Positions 14,934-21,036 of a DNA stretch of 21,036 nucleotides are shown piece after piece. How positions within the stretch are numbered: position 1 is the stretch's first letter; each line of letters starts with the position of its first letter. Position numbers and translations under genes: made by a program. Origin of the DNA: Acidimicrobiaceae bacterium (GTDB taxonomy: Bacteria; Actinomycetota; Acidimicrobiia; Acidimicrobiales; RAAP-2); contig JAUTXB010000059.1 of the NCBI GenBank assembly GCA_030838245.1, positions 1-21,036 on the forward strand, written 5' to 3'. The notes under the pieces are model-generated. The model saw only the letters and a program-made list of their open reading frames with translations, was not told the origin of the DNA and did no database searches.

Positions 14934-15695
14934 TCAGGTTTCTGGGCCCTTGAGGACCAGGCGCTGCTCGAGGCGCTGGACGGCGAGACCACGCGCCCAA
15001 TCGATGTGCTGGTGCATGAGCTTGGCCGCTTCGGCCGGCCGCCTCATGCGCAATGCGGCTGCGACCGCCCGGTGCTGACCTTCGGCCATGGTCATGTCCT
15101 CGGGCGCGTAGGCAATGGTCGACCGGTATGCCTCCGGGATGGCCGACACCTGGCGGATCAGGGCATACAACCGCTCGCTTCCTGACTCTCGGGCGATGGT
15201 GTAGTGGAAATAGGTATCGGCCGACAGTTGCTCAGCTGGTGATGCCCGATGAAGCTCGGCTAGCCGGTCGCAACTCTTGTCGAGGAGATCGGCCAGATCA
15301 CCGGTCGCTCGCCTGGCCACGAGCCGGGCCGCTTCCGCCTCGAGCACCGCTCGCACGTGGTACACGTCGTCAATGTCGTGGACCGTCAGCTGCAGAACGG
15401 TGGCTCCTCGATTGCGGGTGAGGTCGACCAGCCCCATGCTGTTCAGCATGATGAGGGCCTCCCGAATCGGGGTGCGGCTGACGCCGTAGGTCGCGGCCAA
15501 GCTCTCCTCGCGAAGTCGGGTTCCGGGCGTGATCGCGCCACTGAGAATTGCCTGACTGATTCGACGAGCAGCGATATCGGCGCTGCTCTCGCTGCGCACC
15601 GCGTCCACCGGCGCGGGCAGATCCGCACGTTCCGACCGGGCGCGCTGAGCCCCGCGACGGCCATTCCCGGCCGTGGCCCTCGAATCGTGCCGCAT
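14934..15695 (-). CDS. GntR family regulator, FCD (FadR-type) subfamily
   Basis: 253 residues. The winged HTH lies at about 38-103 (LREESLAATYGVSRTPIREAL at 61-81 region) and the C-terminal FCD domain at about 105-235 with the likely metal/ligand residues Asp160, His164, His208 and His230. FCD regulators are mostly repressors released by small acids. The start at 15695 follows GGAGAGAGG; a longer frame to 15782 would run through the presumed operator and is not used. The gene is divergent from the Mo hydroxylase operon with a 160-bp shared control region containing a fitting operator, so it probably controls that operon and itself. Confidence 0.92.
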   Translation of the reverse strand: MRHDSRATAGNGRRGAQRARSERADLPAPVDAVRSESSADIAARRISQAILSGAITPGTRLREESLAATYGVSRTPIREALIMLNSMGLVDLTRNRGATVLQLTVHDIDDVYHVRAVLEAEAARLVARRATGDLADLLDKSCDRLAELHRASPAEQLSADTYFHYTIARESGSERLYALIRQVSAIPEAYRSTIAYAPEDMTMAEGQHRAVAAALRMRRPAEAAKLMHQHIDWARGLAVQRLEQRLVLKGPET

Positions 15696-15763
15696 CGCCT
15701 CTCTCCCATCCAGTTCGGCCGAGGCGGAGACGTCCCTCCTTGACCAGACGACCGCCGTCCGCC

Positions 15764-15783
15764 ATTGTATGCTTGTATGCAAT
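15764..15783. promoter_or_regulatory. GntR/FCD-type operator in the divergent promoter region
   Basis: ATTGTATGCTTGTATGCAAT. It contains a perfect 8-bp tandem TTGTATGC (15766-15773 unit then 15774-15780 in the same phase) and is also an imperfect palindrome, with 7 of 9 arm positions matching. TTGTATNCAA-like sites are typical of FadR-type GntR regulators. On the minus strand it includes TACAAT, a good -10 for the regulator gene; on the plus strand TTGACC lies about 19 bases upstream at 15740. Binding would block both promoters. Confidence 0.5.
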
Positions 15784-15855
15784 CACGGGGTGACCAACGG
15801 AGCGGACGGCCGCGGTGATCGAGCGCACGTACACGCGGCGAGGGCTGACCCGGAT

Positions 15856-16734
15856 ATGAAGCCAGCCCCGTTCGGCTACCACCCGGCTTCGACCGTGGAG
15901 GAGGCGGTGACCCATCTTGTGGCTTACGAGGGGTCAGCCAGGGCAATCGCTGGTGGTCAAAGCCTGGTTCCCATGCTCAACATGCGTCTCCTCCGCCCCG
16001 ACGCCTTGGTCGACCTAGACGGAGTCCGGTCACTGCGGAGCCTGGACACGGACGCCACCGACGCCACCTCGTTCGGAGCCATGGTCCGCTACACCACCAT
16101 CGAGCGCTCTCCCGTCGTCGCCCGCCACCTCCCGCTGCTCTCCCAGGTCGTGCGGCACATCGGCGATCGGCAGGTCCGCAACCGAGGAACGATCGGGGGA
16201 AGCTTGGCCCACGGAGATCCGACCGCCGAGATGGGGCTGGCGTGCCTCGCCCTTGGCGCCAGCGTGCGTGTGACCGGCCCCAATGGCACTCGCCAGATTC
16301 GGGTGAGCGACCTGTACGAAGCCTCGTACGCGTCGGTGCTGGACCCCTGCGAGGTCCTGACCGAGGTGGTCGTCCCGAAGGCGCCCGCCCATTTCGGCTT
16401 CGTCGAATGCTGCCGGCGGCACAACGATTTCGCCGTGGTCAGTGTGGCTTGCGTGGGCGACCGCAGCGAGGACGGACGGTGGAGCGCCGTGCGGATCGCC
16501 CTGGGCGGGGTGTCCGACGTGGCCGTCCTGGCCGACGCGGCAGCAGCAGCTGTCGAAGGGTCGCTGCTCGGTGACGCCGAGATCGGAGAGGCGGCTCAGG
16601 CCGCAGATGAGGTGGTCGACCCACCGTCGGACATCCGGGCCTCGGCCGAGTACCGGCGCCACCTGGTGCCCGTATACGTACGCCGGGCCCTGGTCGCCAT
16701 GCGACAGTCGGCCGAGAGCAAAGGAGTTCGATGA
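15856..16734 (+). CDS. Molybdenum hydroxylase FAD-binding (medium) subunit
   Basis: 292 residues of the CoxM/xanthine dehydrogenase FAD-subunit family. FAD-pyrophosphate motifs are clear: AGGQSLVPMLNMRLL (32-46) and TIGGSLAHGDPTAE (112-125); the C-terminal CO_deh_flav_C domain follows from about 185. It passes electrons from the 2Fe-2S subunit to the final acceptor. ATG 15856 fits the usual family start (MKPAPFGYHPAST), though the ribosome site (GAGGG about 12 bases upstream) is weak; in-frame codons upstream run into the regulator's promoter. First gene of the plus-strand operon; its stop overlaps the next start (ATGA, 16731-16734). Confidence 0.93.
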   Translation: MKPAPFGYHPASTVEEAVTHLVAYEGSARAIAGGQSLVPMLNMRLLRPDALVDLDGVRSLRSLDTDATDATSFGAMVRYTTIERSPVVARHLPLLSQVVRHIGDRQVRNRGTIGGSLAHGDPTAEMGLACLALGASVRVTGPNGTRQIRVSDLYEASYASVLDPCEVLTEVVVPKAPAHFGFVECCRRHNDFAVVSVACVGDRSEDGRWSAVRIALGGVSDVAVLADAAAAAVEGSLLGDAEIGEAAQAADEVVDPPSDIRASAEYRRHLVPVYVRRALVAMRQSAESKGVR

Positions 16735-17396
16735 AGCTGCGCGAGGAGTTCCGGGTGGACCAACCGGTGCCGACGGTGTGGGAGTTCTTCGAGCAACCCG
16801 AACTGGTCGCTCGCTGCGTCCCCGGTGTCGAGCAGATACGGGTGATCGACGTTGACAACGTGGACGTAAGGGCTACCCAGAGCATCGGGCCGATGAACGC
16901 CACGTTCGAAGCAAAGGTGACCGTGCTCGAGCGTGTTCCCAACGAGTACATCCGGTTCCAGGCAGTCGGCCGTAGCGTGCGGGGGGCCGTCGGCAACGTG
17001 CGCACGAGCAATGCTGTGCGGCTCCAGCCATCGGAGGGCTCGACGACGGTCGTCGTCGAGGGCGACGTCGTCCTGGCCGGGGCCCTCGGCAGCGTGGGCC
17101 AGAAGATCGTGGCCAAACAAGCCAGCAAGGTCACGGCTTCCTTTGCCGAGAACCTACGCCTGGCCCTGAACGGCGAACAACCCACTGTTGGGACGACCGG
17201 TATACCGACTGCACCAACGACCTCAGGAACGGCGGCGAATGCACCGGGCGAATGGACGGACGCTCGGCCACCGGGCGGCAAAACGAGCACCACCGGTTCC
17301 GGCGACCAGTGGACCCGGGCAGCCGCCGCCCTCAGCGCCCTATCCGCCGTCCTCAGCGTTGTCGTCCTCATCCGCCTGCGACGAGGCCGTCCATGA
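16731..17396 (+). CDS. SRPBCC/CoxG-like subunit with C-terminal membrane anchor
   Basis: 221 residues. Residues 1-148 form a CoxG-type SRPBCC domain (VPTVWEFFEQPELVARCVPG at 13-32, GDVVLAGALGSVGQKIV at 111-127). A Thr/Pro/Gly-rich linker (150-192) leads to a single membrane helix (about 196-214) closed by RLRRGRP. In CO dehydrogenase systems CoxG tethers the hydroxylase to the membrane and links it to quinones. Here the gene sits between the FAD and Fe-S genes with 4-bp overlaps on both sides, so it is probably a true fourth subunit, as I remember for the 3-hydroxypyridine dehydrogenase. AAGGAG precedes the start. Confidence 0.9.
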   Translation: MKLREEFRVDQPVPTVWEFFEQPELVARCVPGVEQIRVIDVDNVDVRATQSIGPMNATFEAKVTVLERVPNEYIRFQAVGRSVRGAVGNVRTSNAVRLQPSEGSTTVVVEGDVVLAGALGSVGQKIVAKQASKVTASFAENLRLALNGEQPTVGTTGIPTAPTTSGTAANAPGEWTDARPPGGKTSTTGSGDQWTRAAAALSALSAVLSVVVLIRLRRGRP

Positions 17397-17962
17397 GCGC
17401 CCAACAGGCAGGAAGTGAGCTTCCGGTTTCCCTGGGCTTGGGGGAACCGAACGTGATCATTGCGGTCGAGGTCAATGGCACGACGGTGACCGAGCAGGTG
17501 CCGACCCGGCTGAACGTGGCCGACTTCCTCCGTCACCGGCTCGGGTTGACCGGGACGCACGTCGGCTGTGAGCAGGGAGTATGTGGGATGTGCACCGTTC
17601 TCGTCGACGGCGAGGCCGTCAAGTCGTGTCTCCTGTTCGCCGCCCAGATCGACGGGCGCCGGGTTGAGACGGTCGAGTCATTGGCGCCGACGGAGACCCT
17701 GAGTCCGCTACAGAAGATCTTCGAGGAGGAACACGGCCTCCAGTGCGGCTTTTGCACCCCCGGGTTCCTCATGACGGCCACGGCGCTGGCCGCGGGTGGC
17801 GGGCAGCTCACCGAGGATGAGATCCGCGGGGAGCTGGCCGGCGTGATGTGCCGGTGTACCGGCTACGAGTTCATTGTCCGCGCGGTGACGCGCTACCTCG
17901 ACGGCGTGACCCGTCCGAGCCGAGACACCGGCGCCATTGAAGACCGGACCACAGAGGAATGA
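17393..17962 (+). CDS. Molybdenum hydroxylase 2Fe-2S (small) subunit
   Basis: 189 residues of the CoxS type. Eight cluster cysteines are visible: C59, C64, C67 (CEQGVCGMC) and C79 in the plant-type ferredoxin domain, and C118, C121 (CGFC), C153, C155 (CRCTGY) in the C-terminal all-helical domain. It carries electrons from the Mo site to FAD. ATG 17393 overlaps the previous stop (ATGA). It gives about 20 residues before the usual family start VIIAVEVNG; a GTG at the position of that Val (residue 21) is an alternative start. About 20 residues at the C-terminus are extra and polar. Confidence 0.93.
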   Translation: MSAQQAGSELPVSLGLGEPNVIIAVEVNGTTVTEQVPTRLNVADFLRHRLGLTGTHVGCEQGVCGMCTVLVDGEAVKSCLLFAAQIDGRRVETVESLAPTETLSPLQKIFEEEHGLQCGFCTPGFLMTATALAAGGGQLTEDEIRGELAGVMCRCTGYEFIVRAVTRYLDGVTRPSRDTGAIEDRTTEE

Positions 17963-17966
17963 CGAC

Positions 17967-20369
17967 GTGACGACGATCACGGAAGACCAGGCGCCGGTCA
18001 CAACCACGTCCCACGAGACGATGATGGGCACAAGCCCGACCCGCAAGGAGGACGACCGCCTCCTGCGGGGTGCGGGGCGATTCGCCGATGATGTTGACCC
18101 CGCTCGTGTTGTCGAGATGGCCGTCGGACGCTGCCCCTACCCACACGCTCGCATCGTCGGCATCGACATCAGTGCGGCGGTCGATGCCGACGGGGTACTC
18201 GAGGTGTTGGTCGGCGCCGATGTGGCCGCCCGCAGCGAGCCCATCGGGATCCTCCGACCGGTGCCCGGCGCCCCCATCATCCCCCACTACGCGCTGGCCC
18301 AACGCACGGCCACCTACGAGGGTCAGCCGGTCGTGAGTGTGGTGGCCACGTCGCGCCACCTCGCCGAAGATGCCATTGAGCTCATTGTGATCGACTACGA
18401 GCCGCTACCCCATGTCTCCGACGTTGCCAGCGCCCTGGCACCCGATGCCCCCGTCATTCATCCGGAGATCCTCGACTCCAACCTTCTCGTGGCCAACCAG
18501 CAGGGTGCGGGCGACGTCGAGGCCCGCGCCAACGAGGCCGACGTGGTGCTCGAGGCGGACTTCTTCATCAATCGGGTGACCGGTCTGCCCATGGAGACCA
18601 GGGCCGTGCTCGCCGAGTGGCGCCCGGGAGCTCGGGAACTGATGGTCCGCACGTCGACCCAGGTCCCCCACTTGATTCGCAAGCAGCTGGCCGAATCGTT
18701 ACGCATCGACGAGGGTGCCGTTCGGGTGGCCGCCTCCGACGTGGGCGGGGGATTCGGACTCAAGCTCGGGATCTATCCCGAGGACCTGCTGACCTCTTTG
18801 CACGCCATGTCGCTGCGCCGCCCAGTCAAATTCGTCGAGGATCGCAACGAGCACTTCCGGGCCACCACCCATGGGCGCGAGTCGGTGCACCACTACACGA
18901 TCGCCGCTCGATCGGACGGCCGCATCCTGGCGATGTCCGACGTGTACGCCAACGACCTGGGTGGTCTCAACTCGCCCTTCGGCTCGTCCCAACTCTCGAC
19001 CGTGGTGTTCAACGGTCCCTACAAGGTGGACGACGGATTGGTCGAGCGGCGTGTAGTCGTCACCAACAAGACCCCGATAGGGGCCTATCGCGGGTACGGT
19101 CAGCCCGAGGTCAACTTCGCCTATGAGCGGATGATGGACCAGTTGGCCCGTCGCCTCGGCCTTGACCCGGTCGAGCTCCGGGCGGCCAACATGGTGAAGG
19201 CCGACGAGCTCCCCTGGGTCAATCCAACCGGCGCCGTGTACGACAGCGGGGACTACGAGGCGTGCCTGCGCATGGCGGCCGAGGCCGTCCGGTGGGACGA
19301 GCATCGCCGTCAGGGTCACGGGCCGGGTCCCGACGGGCGCTTCCGCGGCGTCGGGTTCTCCTCGTACATCGAGCGAACCGGCTATGCCAGCGCCAAGTTC
19401 CTGGCCGGGCGCGGGTCGCAGTTCGGCGCCCACGAGAGCGTCACCCTGCGGGCCAACAGGACCGGCGGCATAGACCTGTACACCGGCGTATCCAGTATGG
19501 GCCAGGGAAGCGAGACCGTCTTCGCCCAGATGTGCAGTGAGTTTTTCGGCCTGTCCTATGACGCAGTCACAGTGCACGCCGGCGACACGGCGATGAGTCC
19601 GCTCAATACCGGCGCGTTCGCCTCCCGAACCGTCATCGCTGCCGCCGGCGCACTCAGGGAGGCGAGCACCCTCCTTCGAGCCAAGACCTTGCGCGTCGCC
19701 GCGTTCATCATGGAGCTCGACGACACCGGCAGCCTCGACGTGGTCGACGACGAGGTGCGCCACCGCGACGATCCGACGCAGGCAGTGCCGCTGTCCACGG
19801 TATTCAACCGGGCCATCCTCGGACAGGGCATTCCCCCCGGCGAGTCCCCGGGTCTCGAGGAGACGTCCTACTTTGAACCTGAGGGTGCCGCCTATTCCTT
19901 CGGGACGGCGGCGGCGATCGTCAACGTGGACTCAGAAACCGGCGAGTTCGAGCTTGAGCGAGTTGTGATGGTCCACGACTCGGGCACCCCGATCAACCCC
20001 AAGCTCATCGAGGGCCAGGTGCGCGGCGGCTTGGCCCAGGGCCTCGGTGCCGCCCTCGGTGAAGAGCTCCGCTACGACCCCGAGACCGGCCAGCTCGTCA
20101 ACGGGACCATGATGGACTACTTCGCCCCGACGGCCTGCGACATGCCGCCCATCGAACTTCACCACACCGAGGTTCCGGCGGCATTCACCCCGATGGGCCT
20201 TCGGGGCGCCGGTGAGGTGGGCTGCATCCCGCCGGCGGCCGCCGTGGCCAACGCCGTGTGCGACGCGCTCGAGGATTTCGGGGTAGAGCTGTATCGGCTG
20301 CCGATCACTCCCGAAACAGTGTGGCGGGCATTACAGGAGGCGGACAGCACACATAGTGTCGGAATATAG
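17967..20369 (+). CDS. Molybdenum hydroxylase catalytic (large) subunit
   Basis: 800 residues of the xanthine oxidase family large chain, binding Mo-molybdopterin cytosine dinucleotide. Motifs in order: RKEDDRLLRGAGRFADD (26-42), VGGGFGLK (259-266), GAYRGYGQPE (372-381), MGQGSET (511-517), EGQVRGGLAQGLG (682-694) and GLRGAGEVG with catalytic Glu750 (744-752). The CO dehydrogenase loop AYRCSFR is absent, so this is a substrate hydroxylase and not a CO oxidiser. It inserts water-derived oxygen into an N-heterocycle; context points to 3-hydroxypyridine -> 2,5-dihydroxypyridine. GTG 17967 follows GAGGA by 8 bases, 4 bp after the Fe-S gene; the earlier in-frame ATG 17937 overlaps that gene without a ribosome site. 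Confidence 0.94.
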   Translation: MTTITEDQAPVTTTSHETMMGTSPTRKEDDRLLRGAGRFADDVDPARVVEMAVGRCPYPHARIVGIDISAAVDADGVLEVLVGADVAARSEPIGILRPVPGAPIIPHYALAQRTATYEGQPVVSVVATSRHLAEDAIELIVIDYEPLPHVSDVASALAPDAPVIHPEILDSNLLVANQQGAGDVEARANEADVVLEADFFINRVTGLPMETRAVLAEWRPGARELMVRTSTQVPHLIRKQLAESLRIDEGAVRVAASDVGGGFGLKLGIYPEDLLTSLHAMSLRRPVKFVEDRNEHFRATTHGRESVHHYTIAARSDGRILAMSDVYANDLGGLNSPFGSSQLSTVVFNGPYKVDDGLVERRVVVTNKTPIGAYRGYGQPEVNFAYERMMDQLARRLGLDPVELRAANMVKADELPWVNPTGAVYDSGDYEACLRMAAEAVRWDEHRRQGHGPGPDGRFRGVGFSSYIERTGYASAKFLAGRGSQFGAHESVTLRANRTGGIDLYTGVSSMGQGSETVFAQMCSEFFGLSYDAVTVHAGDTAMSPLNTGAFASRTVIAAAGALREASTLLRAKTLRVAAFIMELDDTGSLDVVDDEVRHRDDPTQAVPLSTVFNRAILGQGIPPGESPGLEETSYFEPEGAAYSFGTAAAIVNVDSETGEFELERVVMVHDSGTPINPKLIEGQVRGGLAQGLGAALGEELRYDPETGQLVNGTMMDYFAPTACDMPPIELHHTEVPAAFTPMGLRGAGEVGCIPPAAAVANAVCDALEDFGVELYRLPITPETVWRALQEADSTHSVGI

Positions 20370-20384
20370 GATCGGACCTTCCGC

Positions 20385-20456
20385 CAGCTCGAGCTGACCA
20401 TTCTGTCGTTCGGGCCCGAGCATTCGAATGAGGTCGAGGCATCCTCGCCACGACCT
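20385..20456. terminator. Dyad-rich convergent intergenic region
   Basis: Between the Mo subunit (+) and the histone-fold gene (-) lie three perfect loopless palindromes: CAGCTCGAGCTG (20385-20396), TCGGGCCCGA (20410-20419) and CATTCGAATG (20421-20430). They are followed by the hairpin CGAGG-CAT-CCTCG (20435-20447), extended by AGGT/ACCT across a bulge. Only the last is a normal terminator shape, and no T tract follows. Position between convergent genes supports a bidirectional stop. Confidence 0.4.
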
Positions 20457-20485
20457 GGTACGGATTGATTCGCAATCATGCCCCC

Positions 20486-20935
20486 TCAATAGAGGAGGTC
20501 GAAGATACTGAAGGCTCGCTCCCAGTCATCTGCATGGGGCGCCTTCAATCCCGGGTCGATGATCCGAATCGTATGGGCCAATGCCAACGAGAGCCCTCCT
20601 GCGACCACCGATAGTCGGCTCGCCGTTGCCTCAGCCAGCTCCAGGTCCAGCGGCGGTAAGGCCTCGAGCTGCTCGATGATGGGCAGCATTTCGGATTCGA
20701 TATCCAGCTTTTCGAACTCGTGGATTGACTGCTGGAGCCCTTTGGTAATCGGAAGATCCTCAGGCTGAACCACATCTCGTTGGTTGGCCTCTGCCGTAGC
20801 CTCGGCCATCAGCAAAAGGTCATAGACCTTGCGGTTCACAAACTCGGTGTAGCGCTTGAGGTCGTCTTTGTCCACATGCAAGCCAGCCGCGGTCCGAAAG
20901 AACCGTTGGAACCTGGGAATGCCCGAAATGGTCAC
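20486..20935 (-). CDS. Bacterial histone-fold protein, DUF1931 type
   Basis: 149 residues with the pattern of the DUF1931 family, a single-chain double histone fold known from Aquifex and Thermus. The first half VPRF-like GIPRFQRFFRTAAGLHVDKD (5-24), then RYTEFVNRKVYDLLLMAEATAE, VVQPEDLPITKGLQQSIHEF (55-74), the second half LPPLDLELAEATASRLSVV (93-111) and the end WERAFSIFDLLY (138-149) all follow the family. Such proteins are thought to be DNA-associated, but their role in bacteria is poorly known. The GTG start has GGGAGG about 7 bases upstream. It is convergent with the Mo hydroxylase operon and probably unrelated to catabolism. The upstream 100 bp to the window end show no gene. Confidence 0.88.
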   Translation of the reverse strand: MTISGIPRFQRFFRTAAGLHVDKDDLKRYTEFVNRKVYDLLLMAEATAEANQRDVVQPEDLPITKGLQQSIHEFEKLDIESEMLPIIEQLEALPPLDLELAEATASRLSVVAGGLSLALAHTIRIIDPGLKAPHADDWERAFSIFDLLY

Positions 20936-21036
20936 GATGCGGCCTCCCTTTCGTTAGCCGATCGGCGAAGATGGCGGCCAGGCTCTCGAGGCGTCTGGTG
21001 AAAGAACGCGTGTCCGCCGCCGGCTTTAGGTCCTCC

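Noticed and set aside
16439..17560. 373-codon minus-strand open frame
   Set aside because: Antisense to the FAD, SRPBCC and Fe-S genes, all clearly real by motif; no recognisable domain.
18699..19763. 354-codon minus-strand open frame
   Set aside because: Antisense to the Mo catalytic subunit, whose motifs are intact across this span.
15856..20369. Aerobic CO dehydrogenase (CoxMSL with CoxG)
   Set aside because: Gene types fit, but the large subunit has GAYRGYGQPE where true CO dehydrogenase has AYRCSFR, and the context is pyridine ring cleavage.

Overview
The window is high-GC DNA with actinobacterial habits: dense gene packing, GTG starts, chained 4-bp start/stop overlaps and hairpins without long T tracts. 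I would place it in Actinomycetota, probably a soil or freshwater lineage, but nothing here fixes the genus. No rRNA, intact tRNA, CRISPR array, transposase or integrase is visible.

Layout. The left flank (1-3400) is a mixed border: the 3' end of an ABC-2 type permease gene, a DedA-family membrane protein, about 1.1 kb with no convincing large gene (two doubtful small Cys-rich ORFs), a decayed C-terminal fragment of a DHA2-type MFS exporter, and a class II aldolase. From 3429 to 13753 a ten-gene minus-strand block reads, in transcription order: PEP-synthase-like swivelling-His protein, PEP-synthase-like ATP-grasp protein, amidase-signature hydrolase, 2,5-dihydroxypyridine 5,6-dioxygenase (NicX type), NCS1 permease, N-formylmaleamate deformylase (NicD type), HD-domain protein, XdhC-N protein, XdhC-C protein and a MocA-type cytidylyltransferase. 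An IclR and a GntR/FCD regulator (14086-15695) lie upstream on the same strand. Divergent from them, 15856-20369 encodes a four-subunit molybdenum hydroxylase: FAD subunit, membrane-anchored SRPBCC/CoxG-like subunit, 2Fe-2S subunit and Mo catalytic subunit. A bacterial histone-fold protein (DUF1931 type) closes the window.

How the genes work together. The dioxygenase and deformylase carry residues that match the known catalytic residues of Pseudomonas NicX and NicD, so the core pathway is 2,5-dihydroxypyridine -> N-formylmaleamate -> maleamate (-> maleate by the amidase). No NicC-type 6-hydroxynicotinate monooxygenase is present. The combination of a Mo hydroxylase with a separate SRPBCC subunit plus a PEP-utilising protein and a PPDK-like protein matches what I remember of the 3-hydroxypyridine (3hpd) cluster of Ensifer adhaerens. 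I therefore read the window as a 3-hydroxypyridine-type catabolic island: uptake by the NCS1 permease, ring hydroxylation by the Mo enzyme, ring opening by the dioxygenase, then deformylation and deamidation. XdhC and MocA proteins mature the Mo cofactor.

The most interesting open point is the split PEP-synthase-like pair. Its parts (ATP-grasp subunit; large subunit ending in a phospho-His domain, with no PEP/pyruvate barrel) resemble phenylphosphate synthase and rifampicin phosphotransferase. This suggests that the hydroxypyridine is phosphorylated at ATP cost before hydroxylation. The HD-domain protein in the same operon is a candidate phosphatase to remove the phosphate before ring cleavage. 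That scheme is inference and is kept separate in the findings.
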